Of a DNA stretch of 58,444 nt, positions 44,167 to 52,518 are shown one piece after another. The notes beneath the pieces were generated by a model. It searched no databases, was not told where the DNA came from, and saw nothing but the letters and a program-made list of their open reading frames with translations. The first letter of the stretch is position 1. The number at the start of each line of letters is the position of its first letter. The stretch is from Candidatus Poribacteria bacterium (lineage in GTDB: Bacteria; Poribacteria; WGA-4E; WGA-3G), in NCBI GenBank assembly GCA_022826805.1, contig JAJDUH010000053.1:1-58444 (forward strand), given 5' to 3'. A program made the translations under genes and the position numbers.

Positions 44167-44946
44167 ATGTTACCTTTTGTTCTTAAAATCGCGGATCAGC
44201 CGGTGGAACGTCTGCAGCAAATCAATACTGGAAATCAGTCTATCGATGTTGATGTTCAACTTGAATTTTACTCGCGGGAATTTGAGCCCGCCGATATGGC
44301 GTCTGCAACGCGGCGTCAAAGGTTGAGCCAGTTAATCTTGCAAGAAGCCACCGAAAGTGCCTATGCAACCTTTGTTACGTTCCTCCGGGATGGTGCTGAG
44401 CCACAAAATTTCCTGCCCTTTGAGTACCTCACACAGTATCCTTGTCGTCGGTATGCGTTGCTTCTTTCTGCCTCGCGTTCTCACGAACTTTTTGAGATTT
44501 GCCAGATACAACCTGACGCCAGCCATTCCATCCTCCACTACCGCGGTTATGAAATAGCAATCAAACCGCGCAGATACATTGTAGATACTGCAGCTTATTT
44601 GGTAGCACCGGATAAGTATACGCTTTTTATAAGACAGGCTCGGGAAGACAACACAATTCGGGTTTACCGGAGTGATTTTATTAATCTCACTCGGAATTCA
44701 CCCGCACCCTTTAAACTGGATACACGCGATATAATAGAGAATGTTCAACTCGAACTCATGAGGGAAAGGGAGCAGAATTTACCGCTGGAACAGTTGCTTA
44801 TGTTTCCACCAGCGAACGAGGAAACCGCCTTGCCCCACATGACAAACTGCCCTGAATGTAGTGGTCCTGTGCGCCGTCTCGGTAGAGAAGGCTATTTCTG
44901 TCTGGAATGCGATTGGGATAATCTGCCACCATTAAAACAGCTATAA
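44167..44946 (+). CDS. Hypothetical protein with C-terminal zinc ribbon
   Basis: 259 residues from ATG 44167 (GTG at 44152 adds 5). Mixed alpha/beta body without recognisable domain (FVLKIADQPVERLQQINT; RYALLLSASRSHELFEI); the C-terminal 35 residues hold a zinc ribbon, CPECSGPVRRLGREGYFCLECDW, with two CxxC pairs (given here in part: CPECSGP and CLEC). AAGGAG precedes the GTG. It follows the structured element closely, so that element may form its 5' leader. Confidence 0.6.
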   Translation: MLPFVLKIADQPVERLQQINTGNQSIDVDVQLEFYSREFEPADMASATRRQRLSQLILQEATESAYATFVTFLRDGAEPQNFLPFEYLTQYPCRRYALLLSASRSHELFEICQIQPDASHSILHYRGYEIAIKPRRYIVDTAAYLVAPDKYTLFIRQAREDNTIRVYRSDFINLTRNSPAPFKLDTRDIIENVQLELMREREQNLPLEQLLMFPPANEETALPHMTNCPECSGPVRRLGREGYFCLECDWDNLPPLKQL

Positions 44947-44964
44947 TGAAGCAAGATTAAAGCA

Positions 44965-44989
44965 TGAAACTCGGTTTCACTTGTTTTTC
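44965..44989 (+). terminator. Rho-independent terminator after the zinc-ribbon gene
   Basis: TGAAAC-TCG-GTTTCA hairpin followed by CTTGTTTTTC; it starts 18 nt after the stop. Confidence 0.5.
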
Positions 44990-45007
44990 AATGGATTCCG
45001 CTGGGCT

Positions 45008-45622
45008 TCAGGTTTGGCTGCCAAGTTTCGCTAAGTGCAAAACAAGTGCCGTGTTGCCAACAGCTAACACAGCACCAACAACGGTTTGCAGAAGTGTGTG
45101 TCGTTTCCGGTAGACTCGTGCCCAAGCAATCAACGGAATTAGCAAGAATAACCAACCAAATTGCGGATTAACAAGCATCACAAGGACGGTAACACATCCC
45201 GTGGCAACACTACTGTGAAAACTAATTTTCCACATTAGGGTGATTACGAAGAAAACGATACTGTTTGCGATATAAGCGACGCCTGCCCAGACGATTTCAC
45301 GTGCGGCACCGAGCTGGTACAATAGAAAGGTCCCTACAATCATACTGACAAGCGTACAGCATAAAGGTAGGAACCTTTCCTCTCTGTTTTTCAGGTGTAA
45401 ATCGCTGACTTTAGCAAACCGAACCATTGTTGCTATTGACAGGGCTGGTAACACGGTAACAAATAGCACGATAATCCCTATCCACCGGGGCATATCTTGA
45501 GGTGCTGCGTGTGTTTGGACAACTCCGATAGCTGTCGCAATTGGTACCAAAAAAGGGCTAAATACGACAGAGATGCTCCATGCCAACCGTGCCGTAATTG
45601 TCGATAGTGTCCTATGCGTCAT
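45008..45622 (-). CDS. PAP2-like membrane phosphatase
   Basis: 205 residues with about six membrane segments, typical of the PAP2 superfamily of lipid or pyrophosphate phosphatases. Active-site motifs in variant form: KNREERFLPL (first), FHSSVATG (second), ARVYRKRHTLLQTVVG (third, with Arg and His). The ATG at 45622 lies 3 nt after the stop of the selenoprotein gene, so it is translationally coupled to it. Substrate unknown. Confidence 0.7.
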   Translation of the reverse strand: MTHRTLSTITARLAWSISVVFSPFLVPIATAIGVVQTHAAPQDMPRWIGIIVLFVTVLPALSIATMVRFAKVSDLHLKNREERFLPLCCTLVSMIVGTFLLYQLGAAREIVWAGVAYIANSIVFFVITLMWKISFHSSVATGCVTVLVMLVNPQFGWLFLLIPLIAWARVYRKRHTLLQTVVGAVLAVGNTALVLHLAKLGSQT

Positions 45623-45625
45623 CAA

Positions 45626-46639
45626 TTAGTTTGACGTTTCCAACGTTTTAAAGAAATTGACTAAGTCAGCACCGTGTGTGCTGGCGTTGACTTCCTTATC
45701 AATTTCCAGAATCTTTCCGTCTTTATTAATAATAATCGCTAAACGCTTGATGCTTCCGTCTGGGGCATTCGTCGCTCCATATAAAAGCGCAAGATTGCGA
45801 CTCGTGTCTACCAAAAGAGGAAAATTCAACTGATTTTCTTTGGAGAATTTCTGGTGGGAATCGGCGTCGTTTCCAGTGATACCAAAAATCTGAGCATCGT
45901 ATTCGGCAAAACTACTCGACTCATCACGGAGCGAGCAAACTTGTGCCGTTCAGCCACGTCCAAAGTCGCGCGGATAGAACGCGAGTACAACGTTCTTGTT
46001 CTGATAGACTTCACTGAGTTGGTGTGTTTCGCCATTACCGTCAACAGCAATAAAATCTGGGGCGGTTTGTCCGACCTCTATCTTCGGCAGTACATCCTTA
46101 AGCAGGGCGACGACATCTTCACCGTGCGTTTTGGTGTTAACTTCCCTATCGATAGCACGGATATATCCTGCCTTATCAATGATAAAGGTTGTCCGTTTTG
46201 ACGCTTTGAAATTTTCGATAATACCGCTGTACTGCGTACTTACCTTAAATTCGGTGTCCGCCAATAAAGAGAAGCCAAATTTTTGCTCTGCACGAAACCG
46301 CTTGTGTGAGTCGACGGAATCAACACTCACGCCGAAAAGCACACTATCGGTTGCTTCTATCTCGCTCAAACTATCACGGAGCGAGTTGAGTTCGGCTGTT
46401 CAGCCACCCGTAAAATCTTTTGGATAAAAGGCGAGAACAACACTCTTTTCACCTAAATAGTCGCTGAGATTCCGCTCGACACCTTCTTCATCTTTCAGTG
46501 TAAAATCCGGGGCGATCATCCCCACTTTTAGCGTATCTGGCGTTGTCACTGCTTCCTCCCCTGAAGCTGCTGGAATTATAAGGGCTGTCATGAGGATAGC
46601 AGCCCAAACGCTCGCATTAAACCGCGTTAGAAATATCAC
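45626..46639 (-). CDS. Tandem double-selenocysteine peroxiredoxin, exported
   Basis: One 337-residue frame containing two UGA codons, at 46402-46400 (residue 80) and 45952-45950 (residue 230). Start GTG at 46639 is chosen because GGAGG lies 6 nt before it. The N-terminus ILMTALIIPAASG is an export signal. Two BCP/PrxQ-type AhpC-TSA domains follow. Domain 1: VGMIAPDFTLKDEEG, LAFYPKDFTGG-U-TAELNSLRD. Domain 2: VGQTAPDFIAVDGNG, LAFYPRDFGRG-U-TAQVCSLRD. Each U replaces the peroxidatic Cys of PKDFTxGC. Domain 2 keeps the resolving Cys five residues on (U-TAQV-C), as in PrxQ; domain 1 has Asn there, so it is 1-Cys-like. The likely role is reduction of peroxides outside the cytoplasm. Conventional gene finding would cut it into three pieces. 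Promoter at 46710-46738; PAP2 gene 3 nt downstream. Confidence 0.9.
45915..45935 (-). promoter_or_regulatory. Candidate bacterial SECIS, second UGA
   Basis: Hairpin CTCGCTC - CGTGAT - GAG-T-CGAG (7 pairs with a bulged T). It starts exactly 14 nt after the UGA at 45952-45950, as in the first element, and shares CTCGCTCCGTGAT with it. Confidence 0.7.
46361..46385 (-). promoter_or_regulatory. Candidate bacterial SECIS, first UGA
   Basis: Hairpin CTCGCTC - CGTGATAGTTT - GAGCGAG, a perfect 7-bp stem with an 11-nt loop. Its 5' arm begins 14 nt after the UGA at 46402-46400, in the range expected for bacterial SECIS elements inside the coding region. Confidence 0.75.
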
Positions 46640-46709
46640 GTTGTGCCTCCACAAGTCTTTTATCACAAGTTTTCGGCTTACAGCTTCGCCGAAAAATATT
46701 GTTACCCAA

Positions 46710-46738
46710 ATTATACGCCAATCGCTTATGAGTGTCAA
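46710..46738 (-). promoter_or_regulatory. Perfect consensus promoter of the selenoprotein gene
   Basis: On the minus strand TTGACA (46738-46733), a 17-nt spacer and TATAAT (46715-46710). Transcription would start near 46703, giving a leader of about 64 nt. Confidence 0.8.
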
Positions 46739-46789
46739 GAAAAACTGCGTTCAGCGTAGTGCTATTTTGTTCTTCGATATCCTTATCCC

Positions 46790-47656
46790 TCAATTCGGAA
46801 GAATACCATGTTCTTCAAGCCATACCTTCAAAGGCACATCTACATCCTTGGGTGTAAAATGCCCATTGGCATCCGTCCCACCGCCGAGGAGCTGCTGTCG
46901 AATTGGATCATTTCGCTCGAACATCTCGTGCGGAATGGTCATGTTGTCTTTACTCCGTAGCCATCGATAACCATATCCGTAAAAGAGTCCCTTGCGAGTG
47001 ATGTCTGAATCGTTTTCGCTGCGTGAGTGCCATAACCGCCGATCGAAGAAGACGGCATCCCCGGGTTTACAGCAGACTGGTATTGCACCTTTAGGAAGCG
47101 AGCCGTCTGTCGGACGATCCTCGAGTTTATCCCATAGGTGACTTCCTGGAATGATGTAAAAATTCCCGCGTCCCGGCTCTGAGCAGTCAGATAACCAAAA
47201 TACAACTTTAACAGAGAGACGCGGTCGCGGTGAACTTTCCATTTCAAAGTTAACACGTCCGCTATCCTGATGCCAACCGAGCGGGGTAGGCTTGCCGCGA
47301 ACTTTCTCTGGACGTGGTGGTGTAATGATAAAATGACTGTGATAAGAGTAGATGTTCCACCCCAAAATGCCCCAGACCTTCGGAAACGTTTTATACCAGT
47401 CTAAAATATTCACGAAAACCTGATCTGTGCCGAGGAAGTTCGGGTAAAAGAAATTGTTATGCGCAGTCAGTTGATTTTTACTATATGGATCGTAGCCAGC
47501 GTCAAGGTGTGCTTGATAGATATTGTCCACCCGTGTTTCGAGCCGTTCGACGAGATCTAGCGGGAGGGCATTTTCAACGATGAAATATCCATCTTCGTTC
47601 ATAGCACAACGTTGTTCGTCAGTAAGTTGATGTTGTAGATGTCTTTCGTCAAGCAT
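46790..47656 (-). CDS. Phytanoyl-CoA dioxygenase family protein
   Basis: 288 residues. Iron ligands: HxD in LGWHQDSGRVNFEM, distal His in RRLWHSRSENDSD; the 2-oxoglutarate Arg in RKGLFYGYGYRW. Start MLDERHLQHQLTDEQRCAMNEDGYFIVENALP is typical (first part shown). It is followed downstream by nothing on its strand for 150 nt, then the selenoprotein promoter. A Gfo gene lies upstream on the same strand, so the two may be one catabolic unit. Confidence 0.85.
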   Translation of the reverse strand: MLDERHLQHQLTDEQRCAMNEDGYFIVENALPLDLVERLETRVDNIYQAHLDAGYDPYSKNQLTAHNNFFYPNFLGTDQVFVNILDWYKTFPKVWGILGWNIYSYHSHFIITPPRPEKVRGKPTPLGWHQDSGRVNFEMESSPRPRLSVKVVFWLSDCSEPGRGNFYIIPGSHLWDKLEDRPTDGSLPKGAIPVCCKPGDAVFFDRRLWHSRSENDSDITRKGLFYGYGYRWLRSKDNMTIPHEMFERNDPIRQQLLGGGTDANGHFTPKDVDVPLKVWLEEHGILPN

Positions 47657-47704
47657 GGCTTAGGTCTCCAATTTGTGATGTTTGCCCAAGGATACGCGAA
47701 TGGG

Positions 47705-48658
47705 TTAATCAGGTAAAGGACCTTCTATTTGATCGACAAAGTGAATAGAGTGGATGACATCACGAAGGTCTGTGAGCGGAACTTTCCGGTTGCGGACGCA
47801 ATCGACAAAGTGGCGATGCATGGTCAGTACGCCTTCGTAGTTTGCTGAGTCGCGCTGATCGACACCGTCAACTTCCCAACCCCCCATAACACTTCTGTTG
47901 TTATCCTCATAGATTTCGATTTCTTCAGGGATTTTCATGTAACAACCGATGCCGACACCGTGCAATTCGGAGCGTAGCACACGCCCGCCCGATGCGCGAC
48001 TCCCAAAGAGCACACCTGTAACATTGTTATCAAAACGAACAAAGGCGGTGTAGAAGTTGCGTTGTTCTGCGTCGAATGTATCTCGGTGTGCTGTGACTTC
48101 CACTGGCTCGCCGCCTGCCATATAGCGGAGTAGATCGACGACGTGGCAGACATCGTTCCAAAGGGTCGTCGTAAATTCTCGGTTCCGCCCAATCATTTGC
48201 TTGTTAAAGGTGGTGACAGCTAATGTAACAGGCCCCTTTTCAGCGACGCGCCGCATCGCTTCGCGTGTAACAGCGGCATATCTACGCTGAAAACCTACCA
48301 TGCAGTAGACATCGTTGGCAATTGCTGCCTCGAGTAATTGTTGGGTTTCGTCGCTGTTTGCGCCAGGCGGCTTTTCAATGAACAGATGCTTGCCTGCATT
48401 CAGGCAATCCAAGGCAGGCTGCAAAATCCACTTTTCGTTCATCACGCAATAGACGATGTCTAAGTCTTGAGAATCCAACATCTTCCTGTGATCTGTGTAA
48501 GTGTGTGGAAACTCGTATTTCTGTGCGACTTGCGCGAGTTTTTCCTCGTCCAATTCACATGCTGCGAGCATTTCAACATCATCTTCGAGACGGTTAACGT
48601 TTGGATAATGGGCACCTTGACTGCGTCCCCCCGCACCGATAAATCCTGCTTTAAGCAT
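47705..48658 (-). CDS. Gfo/Idh/MocA family oxidoreductase
   Basis: 317 residues from ATG 48658, behind GGAGAG (the longer frame to 48724 adds 22 residues unlike the family). Rossmann GFIGAGGRSQGAHYPNV, the motif FIEKPPGANSDETQQL, and FNKQMIGRNREFTTTLWNDV in the substrate domain. It is upstream of a PhyH gene by about 50 nt, suggesting one operon. Confidence 0.85.
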   Translation of the reverse strand: MLKAGFIGAGGRSQGAHYPNVNRLEDDVEMLAACELDEEKLAQVAQKYEFPHTYTDHRKMLDSQDLDIVYCVMNEKWILQPALDCLNAGKHLFIEKPPGANSDETQQLLEAAIANDVYCMVGFQRRYAAVTREAMRRVAEKGPVTLAVTTFNKQMIGRNREFTTTLWNDVCHVVDLLRYMAGGEPVEVTAHRDTFDAEQRNFYTAFVRFDNNVTGVLFGSRASGGRVLRSELHGVGIGCYMKIPEEIEIYEDNNRSVMGGWEVDGVDQRDSANYEGVLTMHRHFVDCVRNRKVPLTDLRDVIHSIHFVDQIEGPLPD

Positions 48659-48922
48659 TCGGACTCTCCTTTGCCTCAATATTCGCGAAGTTTTGTCCAT
48701 TTGAAAGTGTCCATACTTTAGCACAAACCTAAATTGGTAGCAAGAATATTTTTCGGTTATCTGGAGGCGTATCCGCAGGTTCCATTGTGCTATTAGTAAT
48801 GTGAGTGTAAACCCTTTCCTGCCTTTATCGTTTTTTCATTGTAGCGTTTTCTGCTGGAAATTTCCGATTTTATCTGTGTCTGCAAGAGCTATCAAATAAC
48901 GCTGGCATATAACTTAAAAAGT

Positions 48923-48951
48923 TTGATTCTCTGAATATTTTGTGGTATTCT
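48923..48951 (+). promoter_or_regulatory. Sigma70 promoter of the third PhyH gene
   Basis: TTGATT at 48923-48928, 17-nt spacer, TATTCT at 48946-48951. The preceding 200 nt contain no gene. Confidence 0.55.
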
Positions 48952-49038
48952 CTTAACATTACATTAATTTTTAGACAATCAAGTGTTTCTCTGTTCGTAG
49001 AACAGTTTGAAACCGAGCCAATTGGTAAGGAGAGACAC

Positions 49039-49866
49039 ATGCCAGTTTTTGATGCAGAAGCCTTAGAATTTTGGGAAGAGAACGGCTACGTTGTTGTGCC
49101 AGAAGCGGTGCCTCTTGAAAACTGCCGCGCTGCCGAACAAGCCGTTTGGGATTTTCTTGAAATGGATCGTGACGATCCAGACAGTTGGTATCCAGATCCA
49201 CCGCGTAAAAGCATTATGGTGGAGATTTATCAGCACCAAGCACTCTGGGATAATCGCCAATATCCGCGTGTGCATCAGGCTTTTACAGAGATATGGGACA
49301 CAGAGAAGCTTTGGGTGAGTTTTGATCGCGCGAGCATGAATCCACCTGAGCGTCCGGATTGGCAGTTCACCGGTCCTTATCTGCATTGGGATATGTCGTT
49401 AGACGATATGCCAGTGCGTTTAAAGGTGCAAGGTGTCCTGTATCTGGCGGATACACCGGGCAATCAGGGAGCATTTACGTGTATTCCGGGGTTCCATCGA
49501 AAGTTGGAGTCGTGGTTAAAGGATCTGCCTGCTGATGCAAATCCACGAGAAGTAGTCCGAGAATACCAAGCCGAAGCGGTTCCAGTTGCCGGAAAAGCCG
49601 GGGATCTGGTTATCTGGCACAGCGCGTTGCCGCACGGTAGCAGTCCAAACTCCGCCGAACGTCCACGGATGGCACAATACATCACGATGTCACCCGCACC
49701 AACGAACGGCAATTCAGAATCGCGTGAACATCGGATTACTGGGTGGCGCGAACGGTTAACAGGTCTTGGCAGAGTAGCGAAGGAAAAGGAACATTACCAC
49801 GGGCAAACAGCCAAGCTGACACCTTTAGGGGAAAAACTCCTGGGTCTTGAACCGTGGAGTGCGTGA
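49039..49866 (+). CDS. Phytanoyl-CoA dioxygenase family protein
   Basis: 275 residues from ATG 49039, behind GGAG (the longer frame at 48940 covers the promoter region). Iron ligands: HxD in YLHWDMSLDDMP and distal His in IWHSALPHGSSPN, with Arg in RPRMAQYITMSP. Third member of the family in the window; sequence similarity to the other two is limited to the motifs, so the substrates probably differ. Confidence 0.85.
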   Translation: MPVFDAEALEFWEENGYVVVPEAVPLENCRAAEQAVWDFLEMDRDDPDSWYPDPPRKSIMVEIYQHQALWDNRQYPRVHQAFTEIWDTEKLWVSFDRASMNPPERPDWQFTGPYLHWDMSLDDMPVRLKVQGVLYLADTPGNQGAFTCIPGFHRKLESWLKDLPADANPREVVREYQAEAVPVAGKAGDLVIWHSALPHGSSPNSAERPRMAQYITMSPAPTNGNSESREHRITGWRERLTGLGRVAKEKEHYHGQTAKLTPLGEKLLGLEPWSA

Positions 49867-49948
49867 TGTGTCTACCTAAGTAATAAATAGGGTAGGTGCC
49901 TGTGCTCGCTCACTGGTGTGCAGCTGATGCATGAAGGAGACTTATCTC

Positions 49949-50020
49949 ATGACAGATTTGTTGGCAGCACGGGCACAGATGGCGATGTCCCCCGCTTTTC
50001 ACACTTTTTGCTACACTTAA
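49949..50020 (+). pseudogene. cydA-like 5' remnant
   Basis: Behind AAGGAGAC is an ATG with 23 codons, MTDLLAARAQMAMSPAFHTF.., matching the start of cytochrome bd-type quinol oxidase subunit I (..ARxQMAxSLxFH..). After FH the frame is lost and ends in TAA. Only this 5' piece is left; the remaining sequence up to the TRAP gene has no oxidase similarity. Confidence 0.5.
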
Positions 50021-50114
50021 TAAAGTTTAGACAGTTCACTGCTTGTGGTTTTGCGCGTTTCTTACCAGTGGTATCTGTACGCTTCAACCCAGAAAACAGA
50101 TTCGGTTTAATCTA

Positions 50115-52334
50115 TTGGAACAAAAAGTAAAAAATATCATCTTTCTCACAGTTTCAGTACTGCTCTGTTTCTTTATCTTAGCCGAGGTTAACTACCCGCA
50201 ACTCGCGCCACAAACTGAGTTAGCACTCTTCGCGATGTTCGGGTTAATAGTGGTATTTTTAAATTACCCTGTGCATCAACGTTTTGCTGGCCACCGCGCT
50301 TTCCAACTACTTGATGTCTTGCTGATAGGTGGGGTGATTGTCTGCTTCGGCTACGTTGTGGTTCAGACAGAGCCAGTTTTTCAGGGTTTCTGGTTAGATG
50401 GTAAACCTCTCGGTGAACGGGCAGGGGCGGAACTGCGACTAGATTACATCGTCGGGGGGTTCGGGCTTATCCTAATCTTGGAAGCGACGCGCCGTTCTAT
50501 CGGTATGACGCTTCCACTACTCTCTCTCACATTTCTCCTTTATGCCAGTTTTGGACAGTTTATGCCGGATTGGCTATTTCCACATCGCGGGTACTCCATT
50601 CAACGTATCATTAGCCAAACATTTTTACATAGCCAAGGCACATTCGGGATCGCACTACGGGTGATGTTCACTTATGTGTTTCTCTTTGTGCTATTTGGCA
50701 CGTTGCTGGAACGTACCGGAGCAACCGGTTATGTCCTGAATTTGGCAAGGCGCGTATTCGGTTCGAGTGTCGGAGCACCAGCGAAAGTCGCAGTGCTGAG
50801 CAGCGGTATGATGGGGTCGTTGTCAGGCTCCGCCGTCGCGAATACAGCAACGACTGGGACGTTTACGATACCATTGATGAAGCGATCTGGGTTTCCATCG
50901 GCGATGGCGGGCGGTATTGAAGCTGCGGCGAGCTCCGGTGGCGCATTGGTCCCACCTATCATGGGAGCAGCGGCGTATATGATGCTGGAAATCGTCGAAC
51001 CTGCCGTCACCTATTTGGAAATTATCAAGGCAGCGCTGCTACCAGCAATCCTTTACTACACAGGGATGCTGTGCATGGTGCATTTTTCCGCGAAGCTTGC
51101 GAGCGGAAAACTTGCTATGGAAAAATCCGCGAAGCTTGCGAGCGGAAAACTCGCTATGGAAAAATCCGCGAAGCTTGCGAGCGGAAAACTTGCTATGGAA
51201 AAATCCGCGAAGCTTGCGAGCGGAAAACTTGCTATAGAAAAGTCGGCGAAGCTTGCGAGCGGAAAACTTGCTATAGAAAAGTCCGAGGGAAGTGGAAAGC
51301 ATACGCAGGATGTCGTCCACACTCCTGACGAAGCGTACGATGATGAGCAAGAGACGGAAGACAAAAAGATTTTGACAGTACAAGGCGGCATCTTTCTATC
51401 TGCTTTTGTTACGCTCATTGGGTTTCTGTTAATGGGTGCTACAGCGTTCCGTGCGGTGAGTTGGAGTCTATTGGTGGTTGTTGCTATAAGTCTATTGAAC
51501 TATTTAGGACGGAGGATGGGTAAGCGGGATGCTACAACAGAGACACGGATCGGGGTTTCGGATTTGTTAAGCGGCGTGGACTTTCTGATCTCGCCTTGTA
51601 AACGGGCAGCGCAGAGCGGTGTTTCGCTGATCGCAGCAGCAGCATGTGTCGGTATCATTTTAGGTGTGGTAACGTTGACCGGCATCGGTGGCAAGTTGCC
51701 GTCAACACTCTTGCCGCTCGCAGCGACGAACCTAATGTTGGCACTATTCTTTCTTATGGTTTCAACAATTATCTTGGGAATGGGGTTGCCTTCATCGGTC
51801 TGCTATCTCTTGATGGCTATTTTGGTAGGACCTGTGCTGCTGGACTTAGGGGTTGTTCCACTCGCAGCGCACTTTTTTATTTTCTATTTTGGGATGATGT
51901 CGATGGTGACACCGCCAGTGGCATTGGCGGCGTACGCTGCCTCTGCTATCGCAGGTTCAGGGGTAATGACAACGGGGTTTGCAGCATTCAGATTCGCTCT
52001 TGTCGGTTTTGCCCTACCTTACGCCTTTGTACTACGACCGGCTTTGCTCTGGCTGCGCCCCGATGGTGGGACGCCAGAGGTGTGGGCAGTTTTAGGGAAT
52101 TTCTCTCTAACGTTGGTTGGAACAATCGTCTTTGCACCAGCTATCGCTGGTTACCTCTTTAACAAATTATCACTATCAGCGCGCGGTATACTGTTTATCG
52201 CTGCGTTTATCCTCTTTTTCGCGCCTACCGGTATACAATTCGTCTGGATTCATGGTATAGTAGTAGTTGCAAGTGCTGCTATTTTCTACTATAATTGGCA
52301 GAAAAAGGAGACACTTCATGAAACGCCGAACTAA
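50115..52334 (+). CDS. TRAP transporter fused permease (DctQ-DctM type)
   Basis: About 739 residues; TTG at 50115 precedes the first membrane helix (upstream TTG 50043 adds an unrelated segment). Contains the small DctQ-like first helices (ILAEVNYPQLAPQTELALFAM), then a DctM core (RLDYIVGGFGLILILEATRR, GLPSSVCYLLMAILVGPVL, IFYFGMMSMVTPPVALAAYA). TRAP carriers import carboxylates or sugars with a periplasmic binding protein, which is not encoded nearby. At residues about 325-389 it carries five 13-residue repeats (51087-51281). The 3' end overlaps the DUF3311 gene by 17 nt. Confidence 0.88.
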   Translation: MEQKVKNIIFLTVSVLLCFFILAEVNYPQLAPQTELALFAMFGLIVVFLNYPVHQRFAGHRAFQLLDVLLIGGVIVCFGYVVVQTEPVFQGFWLDGKPLGERAGAELRLDYIVGGFGLILILEATRRSIGMTLPLLSLTFLLYASFGQFMPDWLFPHRGYSIQRIISQTFLHSQGTFGIALRVMFTYVFLFVLFGTLLERTGATGYVLNLARRVFGSSVGAPAKVAVLSSGMMGSLSGSAVANTATTGTFTIPLMKRSGFPSAMAGGIEAAASSGGALVPPIMGAAAYMMLEIVEPAVTYLEIIKAALLPAILYYTGMLCMVHFSAKLASGKLAMEKSAKLASGKLAMEKSAKLASGKLAMEKSAKLASGKLAIEKSAKLASGKLAIEKSEGSGKHTQDVVHTPDEAYDDEQETEDKKILTVQGGIFLSAFVTLIGFLLMGATAFRAVSWSLLVVVAISLLNYLGRRMGKRDATTETRIGVSDLLSGVDFLISPCKRAAQSGVSLIAAAACVGIILGVVTLTGIGGKLPSTLLPLAATNLMLALFFLMVSTIILGMGLPSSVCYLLMAILVGPVLLDLGVVPLAAHFFIFYFGMMSMVTPPVALAAYAASAIAGSGVMTTGFAAFRFALVGFALPYAFVLRPALLWLRPDGGTPEVWAVLGNFSLTLVGTIVFAPAIAGYLFNKLSLSARGILFIAAFILFFAPTGIQFVWIHGIVVVASAAIFYYNWQKKETLHETPN
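51087..51281 (+). repeat. Five in-frame 39-nt palindromic repeats in the TRAP gene
   Basis: Five exact-length units encoding SAKLASGKLAMEK (later AIEK variants). Each unit contains the inverted repeat TTTTCCGC..GCGGAAAA around GAAGCTTGCGA. Units differ by only a few bases, so expansion is recent. They lie between conserved membrane segments, presumably in a loop. Confidence 0.9.
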
Positions 52335-52518
52335 ATGGTTGTTCTACTGCCTGATTGTGTTACTGTTCTTGCTTCACAACGATTTCTGGTTCTGGAAGAC
52401 CCCGCAGTTGGTTTTAGGGCTGCCAGTAGGGCTGCTTTATCATATCGGATTCTGCCTCGCGGTCACATTACTAATGGTTGTCTTCGTCAAAGGTGGTGAA
52501 GATTGGAGGGAGCGATGA
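52318..52518 (+). CDS. DUF3311 small membrane protein
   Basis: 66 residues from ATG 52318, overlapping the TRAP gene. Two hydrophobic segments (LFYCLIVLLFLLHNDFWFW; LPVGLLYHIGFCLAVTLLMVV) and the DUF3311 shape. Such proteins partner with sodium:solute symporters; the symporter gene follows with a 4-nt overlap (ATGA), so it is probably a subunit of that carrier. Confidence 0.75.
   Translation: MKRRTKWLFYCLIVLLFLLHNDFWFWKTPQLVLGLPVGLLYHIGFCLAVTLLMVVFVKGGEDWRER

Noticed and set aside
45626..46639. Peroxiredoxin pseudogene with two nonsense mutations
   Set aside because: Both stops are UGA, both at the catalytic Cys codon, the surrounding sequence is conserved, hairpins follow both at the same distance, and selA is present. 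Random decay does not explain this.
50043..50114. N-terminal extension of the TRAP permease
   Set aside because: The 24 additional residues from TTG 50043 do not look like the family and follow the cydA fragment; the TTG at 50115 lies just before the first helix.
51087..51281. CRISPR or minisatellite outside genes
   Set aside because: The five units are contiguous, in frame, without spacers, and inside a transporter gene.
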